Positions 43,720-54,334 are shown, counted from the first letter of the stretch. The stretch is DNA of 64,000 bases from Sphingomonas oleivorans (GCF_003050615.1 NZ_NWBU01000004.1:992001-1056000), one strand, 5' to 3'. A program made the numbers and translations. Notes: generated by a model not told the origin, from the sequence alone.

Positions 43720-46700
43720 CAATCCTGCGTCCGCGCGAGCCGTCGGCGCTCCTGGCTCTTCAGGAAGCCATAGGCCGGGATCGAGATCATGAGCGCAGCC
43801 AGCACCGCGCCCAAGCCCATTAGCAAGGGATGGCGGCTCAGCCAGAAGCCGATGCGCGTCCAGAAGGGCAACTCGCCTACCCAATAGCCTGGCATCACGT
43901 TGAAGCTGGCCATGCCGTCGGGCGAGCGGACCGAAAGATCGCCCCGTACCTGTGCATTGAGCTTGGGATTTTTGAGGGCGTAGACCAGATCCGGCAGCTC
44001 TGCCGGCGTCGTGCCGAGCACCGCCACCACCGAATGCGATGCATCATAGGGGGAACGGAATCCGCTGAAGCCAGCGAAGCTCTGGCCGCGCACCAGGAAC
44101 TGGTTGACCCCGTCAATCTCGTCCTGCGGCGTGGAGGACAGCCAGCCGAACAGCCGGTCGATCAGGCTGTTTGCCGCGACGTTCAGCCGGCCATTGTCCA
44201 GCCTGAGCGGTGCCTGCCGGAATAGCGGCGAAATCGCGACGAGGTCGATCGGTCCGATGGCCAATATGTCCTTGTCCGAAAGCTGCCGCGGCTCGGGCGC
44301 GCGCATCAGCGTCACGCCGGTCGTCGGCACGCCGGTGGAATCGCCGAAGCGGCCCATCAGCGCCAGAAACGCCTCGATCCCCGGCAGGCCCGCCTGGGAC
44401 GGAAGGATGACGGCGGTGTCGCTCAGGTCCGCACGCCGGGTGAAGGGAAATCCGGCATTGGCGAAATAGGAAAGATTGGGCAGGCGAGCATAATGCCAGG
44501 CGCCGGTCGCATCGATGCGGCTGTCGGGATCGATCGCCACGCGCACGTCGGTCGGAATGGTGCCGGCGCAGGCGCGTTTATCGGCAAGCTGCAGGTCATA
44601 AAGGAAGGTCAGCCTGTTCTGGCCGAACAGCGCATAGGTGGGCAGCAGCGCCTGTCCGTTCGATATGTGCGAGGTCGTGCTCTCCGCCTTGCCGAGCAGC
44701 CGATCCCATAATGTCGGCCCTTCGAGCGGATAGGTCTTCAGATATTGGCCGTTGAGCGACAGATCGAGCCGGGAGACGCCGCGATCGAGCCAGGGCGCGG
44801 TCGGATAGCGGTAGCGCAGATGGAGCTTCGCGCCTTCGCTGGGCCAGAAGAACAGGTCCGGCGCGACGCGGAAATTGGTGGTGAGCGCGCCCGGCGGCAG
44901 GCCGGCGCCCTGCAGCGTCTCGGGATCGGTAAGCTCGCCGAGCGCGACCGGCCGGTCGGTACGCAGCCAGCGCGGCGCCGAATAGAGCGGCCGCGGCGCG
45001 ATCCGGACATTTTCGACCGCGACGGACTGTCCGCCAAATGCGCGCGATCCGGTCGTCAGCGCGGCGGCCGCCCGTTTGAGCTCGGCGCTGTTGGTGCCCG
45101 TCACGACGAGCAGCATGCCGAGCGGATCGCGGGGATTGGGCAGGAGCGCCAGGCCCGGCCCCGAAATAGTGAGCGGAATCCCGGCTATGGATTTCCCGGC
45201 CAGCGCGAAGACCACCGCATTGCCGCGCGGCAGTGCGCCGATCAGCGGCTTGAACGTCGCGCCGCGATAGCTGGCGAGCGCGCCGAACCAGGAGGCGACC
45301 GTGCCTGCCGCCTCCAGCTCGCCTTCGGACGGGGCCCCGGCAAAGACGAACGGCAGGATCAGCCGCGCGGCGGACAGCCTGTCGAAAAAGGGCAGCGGAA
45401 GCTGCGCCAGATCGGGCTTGGTCGGCAGCCGTTGCAACGTCACGTCCATATAGGAACGGCTGTTGCTGACATTGGCCCAGAGCGAACTGTGCAGCGGATC
45501 TTCGCAGTCACGCGTATAATGGGCGAGGAAGCGCAGGTTCAGCCGGTTGTCGCCCGGCACGATCAGCGCCGGATCGATCGGCATGGTGACGGTCACGCCA
45601 TTGGCCCTGTCGCGCGTCAGCTCCATCGAGCGGACGACCTCGCCATTGACCAGCACGACCATCCGGCTGAGCTCGGGGATGAGCAAGGGCGAATAAGCGA
45701 AGTTGAGCGTCAGCCGCGCCTCGGTCGCGACCTCGTCGCGCCGCAGGCCGAAAGGTATGCCGACCTCGCCCCGCACGGTGGCGAGACGGATCGGGCTTTC
45801 CACGCCGAAATCCTTGAGCGTCGCCCGGATCCGGCGCACGCCGTTCGTCGCGGATTGCGTCGGCGGCGCGGCCGTGACGGATCGCGCCCCACCGCCGGCG
45901 CCGGCAAACGCGCCCTGGATATTCTGTGCCTCGGCGCGGCCCGCGCCCAGCAGGACCAGCATCGCGCCGGCCAAACCGATCGCGAGCAGCGATGCGACGC
46001 TGTCGCGCAGCTTGGGCGCATGGCGGCGCGGCCTGGCCTTGGCGATCGTCGACCCGCCCGCTCTCACCACGTCCCATAGCGAGCGGAGGCTATTGTCGGG
46101 CTTCGCCTGCGCTTCCTCTTGGTTCGGCTGCCACGCATCGGCGCGCGTCATCAGCGCATCGACCATGCCGCGCTGCTGCTCCGGGGTGAGCTCACCGAAG
46201 CTCACGCGGGCGTCGGGTCCGTTGATCGCGACCGTCTTCACCGGCAAGGAGACGCGGTCATAACCCGTGGCCAGCGTTACATCGGTGATTTCTCTGGCCT
46301 TTGTGTCGAATTCCTTGTTCAGTCGGATGGCGAGGCCACCCGTCGAGATGTTCACCGTGCGCCCGTCGGCGACATGCCCGTCCGCGAAATAGACCGTCAC
46401 CGGAAGCGCGCGTTCGACGCGGACATCCTGGCGGACCTGCCTCGATTCCCGCGCGACGGCGATCGCCGCCGTCAGGATCAGCAGGCTGAACACCGTCCAT
46501 GCCGTGTTGAGCAGGAGCGTGCCCGTCTCCGCGTCATAGCCGCCGGGAAACAGCAGCTTGACGATGCCGATGAACAGGCCGAGCGCGAGCAGGCAGGCAG
46601 TGAAGACATGCGGCTTGACGCTGTTCATGTCGAAATGGTCCCGCTCGAGCAGCCCGCCCTTGTCCGTCACGTTGAATTTGCCTTTGCGTGGATTGAAGAG

Positions 46701-48113
46701 GGGGATCACCGTCGGCTTGACCAGATGGAAGCAGAGGATCGTCTCGTAGATCTCGCTCCAGAACATCCGCCTTTCGCCCCCCTGGACGCGGATGGCGGAG
46801 CGCAGAGAATTGAAAAGATGGGGCACGGCATAGGCGAAGATCATCACCGCCGGCGCATGAATGATGTTGTAGCCGAACAGGAGATAGGCCAGCGGCGATG
46901 TCAGGAAGGCGATGCGCGGCAGCGAAAACTGGAAATGCAGCATCGCGTTCAGGTAACAGAGCCGCTGCATGAGCGTCAGGCCGGGCCCGAACAGCGGATT
47001 GTCGATCCGCAATATCTGCGTCATGCCGCGTGCCCAGCGCGCGCGCTGGCCGATATGGAGCGCGAGCCGCTCGGTTGCCAGGCCGGCCGCGAGCCGCACG
47101 TTGATATAGGCGGTATCCCATCCCTTGCGCTGCAATTTGAGCGCGGTGTGGGCGTCCTCGGTCACGGTCTCGCCCGCGAAGCCTTGGGTTTCGAGCAGCG
47201 CCTCGCGCCGGATCACCGCGCAGGAACCGCAGAAGAAGGTCGCGTTCCACAGGTCGTTGCCGCTCTGCACCGTGCCGTAGAACAGGTCGCCTTCGCCCGG
47301 CAGGTCGTCGATCATGGCCAGGTTGCGTTGAACCGGATCGGGCGAATAGAAATGATGCGGCGTCTGCAGGATCGCCAGCCTGGGCTGGCGCTGGAACCAG
47401 CCCATGGTGAGCTGCAGGAAGGCGCGGGTCGGGATATGATCGGCGTCGAACACGCAGATGAAGTCGCCGCGCGTCTGCTTCAGCGCATTGTTCAGATTGC
47501 CCGCCTTGGCATGCAGATTGTCGGCGCGCGTAATATATTCGCAGCCGACCATCCTGGCGAATGCCTTGAATTCGGCGCGGCGTCCGTCGTCGAGCAGATA
47601 GACCTTGAAGCGGTCCCGGGGGTAATCCATCGCCAGCGCCGCGAAGACCGTATTGCGCACGATCGACAGCGATTCATTGTAGGTCGGGATATAGATGTCC
47701 ACGGTCGGCAGGTCGCGATCGCTGCCGCTGAGCTCCACCACCGGGCGGCGCAATGGCCAGCCGGTCTGCAGGAAGCCGAGCACCAATATCACCCAGGCAT
47801 AGAATTCGGCGAGATAGAGACCGATGCCGAGCAGGCCGCCGACGAACGATTCGAATTCGAGCGTCTGCGTCGTGCGCCAGTAAAGATAGCGTGTGGAGGC
47901 GAGGAAGGAGAGGACGAAGATCATCACCGTCGCCCGGCGCGATTTCCACCGGCCGGCGATGAGCGAAGCGAGGATCACGGTGATGCCGAACATCCATTGC
48001 TGCCGCAGGTCCAGCGGCGTCACGATGACGAACATCGCCGCCGATGCGAGCGGCAGCCCGGCGAGGATCAGGAAAAGACCGGCGATCCTGGTCTGCACCC
48101 CCTCTTTTCCCAT
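43719..48113 (-). CDS. bcsAB: Cellulose synthase, BcsA-BcsB fusion
   Basis: This 1464-residue protein fuses catalytic BcsA with periplasmic BcsB. BcsA (about 1-690) has membrane helices and the GT2 motifs DDG (175-177), DAD (223-225), FFCGS (293-297), TED (318-320) and QRARW (356-360). A PilZ domain follows, with RQVRQ near 558 and NISTGG at 588-593, so synthesis is expected to respond to cyclic di-GMP. BcsB starts after a second hydrophobic segment that ends in AEA|Q near 729, like a signal peptide. A similar fusion in Komagataeibacter (AcsAB) is processed. The start lies 1 base after the bcsQ stop. Confidence 0.96.
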
Positions 48114-48114
48114 G

Positions 48115-48798
48115 TCAGCTGGCCGTCTCCTGCGCGGATCGCTCTATGTCGAGCGATGCCGCCACCCGGTCGGCAAGACCCGTGAGGTCGAGCGCGGCCG
48201 CGCTGGCCGGTGCATGGTCATGGACGGGCATTAGCATCGCCAGCGCCTCGTTGACCGCTTCGTCCCGACGGATGACGGCCACCAGATCCTCTCCGGCCGC
48301 TGCGCCCAGCAGGCGGTGGAATTCCCGCGCGACCGAGCGGCGTTCGTCAAGCATGTTGAGCACATAATGGATCCGCGCTTCGTCGGCTCCGGCCGGCGCG
48401 GATCGCAGCAGCGACGGCAGCAGGGCGGCCGAGCCGGCATCGGCTGCCAGCACGCACAGCCGGATGAGGCAGCGGCCCGCCAGCGCGTCGAGCGTCGCCT
48501 GATCCCCGGACGGAATGTCCGCGATCATAAGCATATCGTCGACCCTCTCGTCGGTGAGCATTTCGTCGATCCGCGCGATCAGCCGATCCCGCCCATGGCC
48601 CTGGGCGCGGGACCAGATCTCGACGCCGGACGGCTGTTGACGCTGGCCACGCTCCAGATGCAGCGCCAGGCTTTCATAGGGGCTGAAATCGATCGCGACG
48701 ATCGGTCGCCCGCCCCGGGCGAGCCAGGCTGCGAGATTCGCGGCCACGGTCGTGCAGCCGACGCCACCTTTGGGCGAATGGACGATCAGCAGCGGCAT
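48115..48798 (-). CDS. bcsQ: Cellulose biosynthesis protein BcsQ (MinD/ParA-like)
   Basis: This 227-residue P-loop NTPase family protein starts MPLLIVHSPKGGVGCTTVAANL. It keeps the signature Lys10, but the P-loop Lys is replaced by Cys15; E. coli BcsQ has Thr there. The C-terminal part VIRRDEAVNEALAMLMPV matches BcsQ (LIHRDEAMAECLAAKQPV in E. coli, from memory). BcsQ is needed for cellulose synthesis and cell-pole placement in E. coli. Its start overlaps the stop of the preceding gene (TGATG). Confidence 0.88.
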   Translation of the reverse strand: MPLLIVHSPKGGVGCTTVAANLAAWLARGGRPIVAIDFSPYESLALHLERGQRQQPSGVEIWSRAQGHGRDRLIARIDEMLTDERVDDMLMIADIPSGDQATLDALAGRCLIRLCVLAADAGSAALLPSLLRSAPAGADEARIHYVLNMLDERRSVAREFHRLLGAAAGEDLVAVIRRDEAVNEALAMLMPVHDHAPASAAALDLTGLADRVAASLDIERSAQETAS

Positions 48799-49133
48799 CA
48801 GCGCTTGCTCGAATAGCTCGCCAGAAGCGCGCCCAGATCCTGCGCGGCGGAGGGCGCGGGCGGGCTGGCCTGCGGGGTGGCCGCGCCATAGCCGGTGAAC
48901 AATGTCCGGCTGGCCGGCAAAGGGGCGGCCATCGCCGGCCGCGGCGCTGCATCGGGCTCGCCATGCCAGGGATTTGATGGGGCCGGGGAAGGGGCCGCGA
49001 TCAGCCGATGGACCAGATCCAGCAGGGGCCAGGCATAATCAGTCCCGGAGGAGGGCGCATCGAATTCGCGATAGGCGAAATCAGCCTGATCGAGCTTTGC
49101 CAGCAAGCTCCTTGTGTCGTCGCGCACTGCCAA
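48798..49133 (-). CDS. BcsR/BcsP-like small cellulose-operon protein
   Basis: This 111-residue protein has an N-terminal part resembling BcsR: LLAKLDQADFAYREFD and YAWPLLDLVHRLI compare with PDIDYADIS and KRWPLLAEF in E. coli BcsR (from memory). The middle is Pro/Ala-rich and the C-terminus reads DLGALLASYSSKR, which suits a BcsP-type protein. BcsR partners BcsQ in E. coli. The start is TTG 49133 with a strong GGGGGAG upstream; GTG at 49127 is a weaker option. It is first in the operon. Confidence 0.65.
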   Translation of the reverse strand: MAVRDDTRSLLAKLDQADFAYREFDAPSSGTDYAWPLLDLVHRLIAAPSPAPSNPWHGEPDAAPRPAMAAPLPASRTLFTGYGAATPQASPPAPSAAQDLGALLASYSSKR

Positions 49134-49449
49134 TGTTCTCTCTCCCCCTCGTCACATCAGCGTCTTGGTCGTAAACCATAATCCTGCCGCTTGCACGCCT
49201 TTCCGGGGCGATGTGCAGTTGATGATCGGTTTGTTCTTTGCCGTAGCGCCGCGAAATTTCGTTCTGCTGGCCGGTCAGTTCTTGCCGCTGTTGAATGGAC
49301 TGGATCCGGCCGAGATTATCGGCCTTCCTGTGCGTGATTCGGTGCCGATCCCCAGCCAGAAGATAAGGCCAGCGTACAGTCTTCGCGCCCGGCAAGAGGA
49401 TTTGGCCTCTATGCTGGCGCGCCATGCGCATCATCATTTTCTGGAAAAT
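49134..49449. other. Intergenic leader between tRNA-Gly and the cellulose operon
   Basis: About 316 bases without a convincing gene. Third-position GC in the open frames on both strands is well below that of real genes here, and the longest open frames run into the tRNA. Near its bcs end is the strong ribosome binding site for the operon. The tRNA reads in the same direction as the operon, and I see no clear terminator in between, so read-through is possible. The operon promoter probably lies here. Confidence 0.6.
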
Positions 49450-49524
49450 TGGAGCGGGCGAAGGGATTCGAACCCTCGACCCCAACCTTGGCAAGGTTGT
49501 GCTCTACCCCTGAGCTACGCCCGC
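49450..49524 (-). tRNA. tRNA-Gly (anticodon GCC)
   Basis: The 75-base minus-strand gene includes an encoded CCA end (TGG at 49450-49452 on the plus strand). The acceptor stem GCGGGCG/CGCCCGC is perfect (49518-49524 with 49454-49460). The T arm carries GGTTCGAATCC, and the anticodon loop reads TTGCCAA, giving anticodon GCC. Confidence 0.96.
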
Positions 49525-49723
49525 TCTGGCGTCCCGTCCGGTTATGTCCCCGGCGGTGAGGCGCGGCTAATAGCGGGGATGATCTGACTCGGCAAGCGAC
49601 ATTTTCACCTTTCATGAGACCGTGCTGGCGCCGGTTGAAATGTCCCCGCGATAGCGGCTGGCAGGCGCTGCGGCGCGACATGGCGTTTTGCAAGCGGCGC
49701 GCCGGCATCCTAAGAGCGCCGGC

Positions 49724-50176
49724 ATGAGCGATCTCAGAGATCAGCCCTATCGAGGCCATTTTCAGGGCGGTGAGCATCGCTTCGCCCTGCGCGTCTATTA
49801 TGAGGATACGGACGCCGGCGGCGTCGTCTATCATGCAAGCTATCTGCGCTTCATGGAGCGGGCGCGATCGGACATGCTCGATGTGGCGGGAGTCGATCAG
49901 CGCGCGGCGCTGGACGGCGGGCTCGGCCAATATGTCGTGGCCGAGGCGGCGATCCGCTATCTTCGGCCCGCTCGCTTGCATGATGCGCTGCTTGTCGCCA
50001 GCCGAATGACAAAAATCGGTGGCGCTTCGTGCGTCATTCATCAGAGAGTCATACGGGACTCGGAGTTACTGGCCGAAGCGGACATTACCGTGGCCTTCCT
50101 CGCGCCCGATGGACGGCCCCGGCGGCAGCCGCGCGCATGGGCCGAGATTTTCGAGCGGCTGAAAGGGGAAAGCTGA
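49724..50176 (+). CDS. ybgC: Tol-Pal-associated acyl-CoA thioesterase YbgC
   Basis: This 150-residue hot-dog-fold thioesterase has the motif LRVYYEDTDAGGVVYHASYLRFMERAR with catalytic Asp, His and Glu/Arg. ATG 49724 gives the family N-terminus. It lies 4 bases upstream of tolQ, and ybgC leads the tol-pal operon in many proteobacteria. Its acyl-CoA substrate is uncertain. Confidence 0.93.
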   Translation: MSDLRDQPYRGHFQGGEHRFALRVYYEDTDAGGVVYHASYLRFMERARSDMLDVAGVDQRAALDGGLGQYVVAEAAIRYLRPARLHDALLVASRMTKIGGASCVIHQRVIRDSELLAEADITVAFLAPDGRPRRQPRAWAEIFERLKGES

Positions 50177-50180
50177 CCGC

Positions 50181-50875
50181 ATGGAGGGTGTCACTATTGC
50201 CGTAAACGGGGCGTCCCTGTCGCCGCTGACCTTGTTTCTCCAGGCGGACATTGTCGTGAAGGCGGTGATGATCGGGCTCGTCCTGGCGAGCGTTTGGACT
50301 TGGTCCGTCATTCTCGGCCACGGTTTCCGGATCAGGCGGATCGCCCGGAACAACGAGGCGTTCGAGCGCGATTTCTGGAAGGCCGAGGATATAGACAGGG
50401 TCTATGACGGCCCGGGCCGCGCCGATCTGCCCAGCGCGAAGGTATTTTCGGCCGGCGTCGCCGAATGGCGCCGCTCGACCGGCGGCAAGCGGGTCGATCG
50501 CGAAGGCACGCGCGCACGCCTGTCCACGGCCATGTCCGCAGCGGTCGCGGCCGAAATGGACCGGCTGTCCGATCGGCTCAATATCCTCGCCACCATCGGC
50601 AGCGTCGGGCCCTTCGTTGGCCTGTTCGGCACGGTGTGGGGCATCATGCGGGCCTTCACCGATATCGCCGCCTCGCAAAATACCAGCCTGGGCGTGGTGG
50701 CGCCGGGCATTGCGGAGGCGCTGTTCGCCACCGCGCTCGGCCTGTTCGCCGCCATCCCGGCCGTGATCGCCTATAATCGGCTGACGCATAGGCTGAACCT
50801 GATGGAAGCGCGGCTCAACCGCTTCGCCGACGGCTTCCACTCGACGCTCAGCCGCGCGCTGGAAAGCGAGGCCTG

Positions 50876-50876
<1 letters not shown>
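50181..50876 (+). CDS. tolQ: TolQ, proton-channel subunit of the Tol-Pal system
   Basis: This 231-residue MotA/TolQ/ExbB-family protein has three membrane helices. The first is near residues 15-40. TM2 and TM3 are represented by LATIGSVGPFVGLFGTVWGIM and IAEALFATALGLFAAIPAVIAYN. With TolR it converts the proton-motive force for TolA. The stop overlaps the tolR start (TGATG). Confidence 0.95.
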
Positions 50877-51352
<476 letters not shown>

Positions 51353-51370
51353 TGCGCGCGGATCGCGACG

Positions 51371-52306
51371 ATGGATAAGGCCGAACGCATCGGGCTCGGC
51401 GTCGCGGCCGCGGGCCATATTCTGCTGTTCGCGGTGCTGTCGCTGGGTCTGTTCACCAGGCCGAAGCCGGTGCCTTCGCTGAGCGATCCGATGGACGTGC
51501 AGCTTGTCGACAATATCGGCCTGCGGTCGGCCATGCCTCAGGCGGCGGTCGAGCCGCCCGCGCCTTCCGTCGCGCCGGATCCGGGGCCGCCGGCCGACGC
51601 CGCGCCGCCCGAGCCGGTTCCCACGCCGCCCGCGCCCGAACCAACCCCTCCGCCGCCTGCGCCCAAGGCGGAGCCAAAGCCGGCTCCGGCACCGAAGCCG
51701 GTCGCGAAGCCGGCGCCTGAAAAGGCGAAGCCGGCCCCGGCGAAGCCCGCGCCCGAAAAGGCGGAGGCGCCGGCAAAGCCCGCCGCATCCAAATCCCGCC
51801 TGTCGGCCGATATTGTGAAGGGATTGCGCGATCCGGCGCCCGCGCGCGGCAATGGCAGCGATGCCAAGTCGGACAAGCCCAGGGCAACGGGATCGCGGCT
51901 GGGCAAGGATTTTCTAAAAGGCATCTCATCCGCCTCCGAAGGCAAGGCGGCCACGCCGCCGGCCGCGACGATCAGTGCGACCGCCATGGCTGGGCTTTCG
52001 GCCGCAATCCAGCGCCAGATCCAGCCCTGCGCCGACAAGAGATCGAGCCCCGGCCCCGGATCAGAGCGGATCACCTCGGTGCTCAGGCTGCGTTTTCGCA
52101 AGGATGGCGCGCTTGCCGCGGTTCCGCAGGTGACGCGTCAGATGGGCGTAGATGCCGACAATCAGCGCTATGCCCAGCGGGTAGGCGAGCTGGCGGTGGG
52201 AATCGTGCAGGAATGTTCTCCGCTGGATCTTCCAGCCGATCTTTATGATGTCGGAAATGGTCAGGGCTGGAACGACATATTGTTTCGGTACAGGCTGCCT
52301 GGATGA
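51371..52306 (+). CDS. tolA: TolA-like energy-transducing protein
   Basis: This 311-residue protein has an N-terminal membrane anchor (LGVAAAGHILLFAVLSLGLF). A long Pro/Ala/Lys/Glu-rich periplasmic stalk runs from about residue 57 to 150. The C-terminal domain (SAAIQRQIQPCADKRS to the final RLPG) has two Cys. Position in the operon confirms the role; the C-terminal domain diverges from enterobacterial TolA. It links TolQR to Pal at the outer membrane. The stop overlaps with upstream ATGs of tolB. Confidence 0.88.
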   Translation: MDKAERIGLGVAAAGHILLFAVLSLGLFTRPKPVPSLSDPMDVQLVDNIGLRSAMPQAAVEPPAPSVAPDPGPPADAAPPEPVPTPPAPEPTPPPPAPKAEPKPAPAPKPVAKPAPEKAKPAPAKPAPEKAEAPAKPAASKSRLSADIVKGLRDPAPARGNGSDAKSDKPRATGSRLGKDFLKGISSASEGKAATPPAATISATAMAGLSAAIQRQIQPCADKRSSPGPGSERITSVLRLRFRKDGALAAVPQVTRQMGVDADNQRYAQRVGELAVGIVQECSPLDLPADLYDVGNGQGWNDILFRYRLPG

Positions 52307-52332
52307 TGCGGCCGAACATGGATGGAGAATAT

Positions 52333-53667
52333 ATGGTCGGGAGCGGCAGGATGCGCTGGGCCGCAGCTTTTCTGGGAGCGGTGATCGCATTCGCCGCGCC
52401 CGTGCATGCCCAGATCGAGGTGGATGTGGTCGGCGGCATATCCGCGCCGATGCCGATTGCGATCCCTGTCATGCCGACGCCCGCGCAGGCCGGCACTCCG
52501 GCCGGCGATACGGGCTCGCTGGGCGCGCGCGTGGCGGAGGTGATCACCAACGACCTTCGGAACTCGGGCCTGTTCAGGCCGCTCGCCGAGAGCGCGCTGC
52601 GCCCGGTGACCTTTCCGCAGGTGACCGCGCCCGATTTCGCGGGATGGGGCACGACCGGCGCGCAGGCGCTGGTGCAGGGCTTCGTCCAGGCCAATGGCGA
52701 CGGGACCCTGACCGTCGGCTGCTATCTTTACGACGTGTTCGCGCGGAGCGAGCTCACCCGGCAGGGTTTCGTGGTGCGGCCGGCGGATTGGCGGCGGGCC
52801 GCGCATAAATGTTCGGACACCGTCTATACCCGCCTATCCGGCGAGGGGCCCTATTTCGACAGCCAGATCGTCTATGTCTCGGAAACGGGCCCCAAGCAGC
52901 ATCGCACCAAGCGGCTGGCGATCATGGACCAGGATGGCGCCAATCACCGCTTCATCACCAACGGCCAGTCGATCGTGCTGACGCCGCGCTTCGCGCCCAA
53001 TCAGCAGACGCTGGTCTTCATGTCGTTCGAAAATGATCGGCCGCGCGTCTATGTCTATGATGTCGGCTCGGGGCGGAAGCGGCTGGTGGTCGATCAGCCG
53101 AACATGACCTTCGCGCCGCGCTTCTCGCCCGACGGGCGCTACATCGTCTTTTCCATGGCGGTGAACGGCAATACCGACATCTATCGCGTGCCAGCCTCCG
53201 GCGGCGGGGCGACCCGGCTGACCAGCTCGCCGGGCATCGACACGGCGGCCAGCTATTCGCCCGACGGATCCAAGATCGTGTTCGAGAGCGACCGTTCGGG
53301 CGGGCAGCAGCTCTATGTGATGAACGCCGACGGATCGAACCAGCAGCGTATCAGCTTCGGTGGCGGCCGCTATGCGACCCCGGTGTGGAGCCCGCGCGGC
53401 GATCTGATCGCCTTCACCAGGATCGGCGGCGGATTCGCCGTCGGGATCATGTCGCCGGACGGATCGGGCGAGAAGATCCTCACCAACGGCTGGCAGGATG
53501 AGGGGCCGAGCTGGTCCCCCAACGGCCGGGTGATCATGTTCTTCAGGACGGCGCAGGGATCGGGCAAGGCCGATCTCTGGTCGGTGGACCTGACCGGCGT
53601 CAACGAGCGCCGGGTTCCTACCCCGCTCGATGGGTCAGATCCCGCCTGGGGGCCCCTGCGTCCATAA
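52333..53667 (+). CDS. tolB: TolB periplasmic beta-propeller
   Basis: This 444-residue protein has a signal peptide (MRWAAAFLGAVIAFAAPVHA). The N-terminal domain includes VAEVITNDLRNSGLFRPL, and a six-bladed propeller with PD40 repeats follows, such as PRFSPDGRYIVFSMAVNG and SPDGSKIVFESDRSGGQQLY. TolB binds Pal and the outer-membrane assembly. ATG 52333 was chosen because GGAGA is 4 bases upstream; ATGs at 52303, 52306, 52318 and 52351 are in frame. Confidence 0.94.
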   Translation: MVGSGRMRWAAAFLGAVIAFAAPVHAQIEVDVVGGISAPMPIAIPVMPTPAQAGTPAGDTGSLGARVAEVITNDLRNSGLFRPLAESALRPVTFPQVTAPDFAGWGTTGAQALVQGFVQANGDGTLTVGCYLYDVFARSELTRQGFVVRPADWRRAAHKCSDTVYTRLSGEGPYFDSQIVYVSETGPKQHRTKRLAIMDQDGANHRFITNGQSIVLTPRFAPNQQTLVFMSFENDRPRVYVYDVGSGRKRLVVDQPNMTFAPRFSPDGRYIVFSMAVNGNTDIYRVPASGGGATRLTSSPGIDTAASYSPDGSKIVFESDRSGGQQLYVMNADGSNQQRISFGGGRYATPVWSPRGDLIAFTRIGGGFAVGIMSPDGSGEKILTNGWQDEGPSWSPNGRVIMFFRTAQGSGKADLWSVDLTGVNERRVPTPLDGSDPAWGPLRP

Positions 53668-53721
53668 GAGTTGTCGTCCGTAAGAGTTGCATCGCGCCAA
53701 CCATTTAAAAGGGAGAAATAT

Positions 53722-54255
53722 ATGGCCAACACCACCGCCAAGCTGCTGCTGACCGCGGCGCTGATCGCGACCGCGGCATGTTCGAAGAAGAAGCCCGCGG
53801 AACTTCCGCCCCCGCCGCCGCAGGAGACGACGGCGCCGGAGCCCGCGCCGGAGGGCCAGACCGGCGAGGTCGGTACCACGGTGCTGCCCGGATCGCGGGC
53901 GGATTTCGTGCAGCAGGCGGGATCGGACACGGTGCATTTCGCGACCGACAGCCATGATGTGGACGCCGAGGCGCAGGCCATTCTCGCCAAGCAGGCCGAG
54001 TGGCTGCAGCGCTATCCCAATGTGGCGGTGACGGTCGAAGGCCATGCCGACGAGCGCGGTACCCGCGAATATAATCTCGCGCTGGGCGAGCGGCGCGCCA
54101 ATGCGGCGAAGGACTTCCTCGTCAACAATGGCGTTGCGGCATCGCGCATCTCGGTCATCAGCTATGGCAAGGAACGGCCGGTGGCGATCGGATCGGACGA
54201 GGCCGCCTGGGCGCAGAATCGCCGCGCGGTGACGGTGGTGCCGATCGGCGGTTGA
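53722..54255 (+). CDS. pal: Pal, peptidoglycan-associated lipoprotein
   Basis: This 177-residue lipoprotein has a lipobox (LIATAAC) that places Cys20 or so at the N-terminus of the mature form. A Pro-rich linker follows, then an OmpA-type peptidoglycan-binding domain: VHFATDSHDVDAEAQ, VTVEGHADERGTREYNLALG, RANAAKDFL and ISYGKERP. It anchors the outer membrane to the cell wall. Start ATG 53722 has GGGAG. No cpoB gene follows; an SPFH gene does. Confidence 0.96.
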   Translation: MANTTAKLLLTAALIATAACSKKKPAELPPPPPQETTAPEPAPEGQTGEVGTTVLPGSRADFVQQAGSDTVHFATDSHDVDAEAQAILAKQAEWLQRYPNVAVTVEGHADERGTREYNLALGERRANAAKDFLVNNGVAASRISVISYGKERPVAIGSDEAAWAQNRRAVTVVPIGG

Positions 54256-54279
54256 GATCCACCCATCCCTAGCGGGGCA

Positions 54280-54319
54280 TTGCCCGGCCTTCTGATCTGA
54301 TATAATTCTGATATCAGAT
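54280..54319 (+). promoter_or_regulatory. Promoter with a perfect -10 box inside an inverted repeat
   Basis: TATAAT at 54301-54306 matches the sigma-70 -10 box. TTGCCC at 54280-54285 may be a -35 with a short 15-base spacer. ATCTGATAT (54295-54303) and ATATCAGAT (54311-54319) form a perfect 9-bp inverted repeat around the -10 box, a likely repressor site. It lies 16 bases before the SPFH start. Confidence 0.65.
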
Positions 54320-54334
54320 TAACGGGAGGCCGGG

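Noticed and set aside
46119-48185. A 688-codon plus-strand frame opposite bcsAB
   Set aside because: It mirrors the cellulose synthase; its composition is that of a shadow frame.
49081-49494. Minus-strand 137-codon frame upstream of the bcs operon
   Set aside because: It starts in the tRNA (GSRVRIPSPAP artefact), has low third-position GC and overlaps bcsR.
49114-49587. Plus-strand frame running across the tRNA-Gly gene
   Set aside because: Its C-terminal part is the antisense translation of the tRNA (RRDSNPRPQPWQGCALPLSY type), a known artefact.
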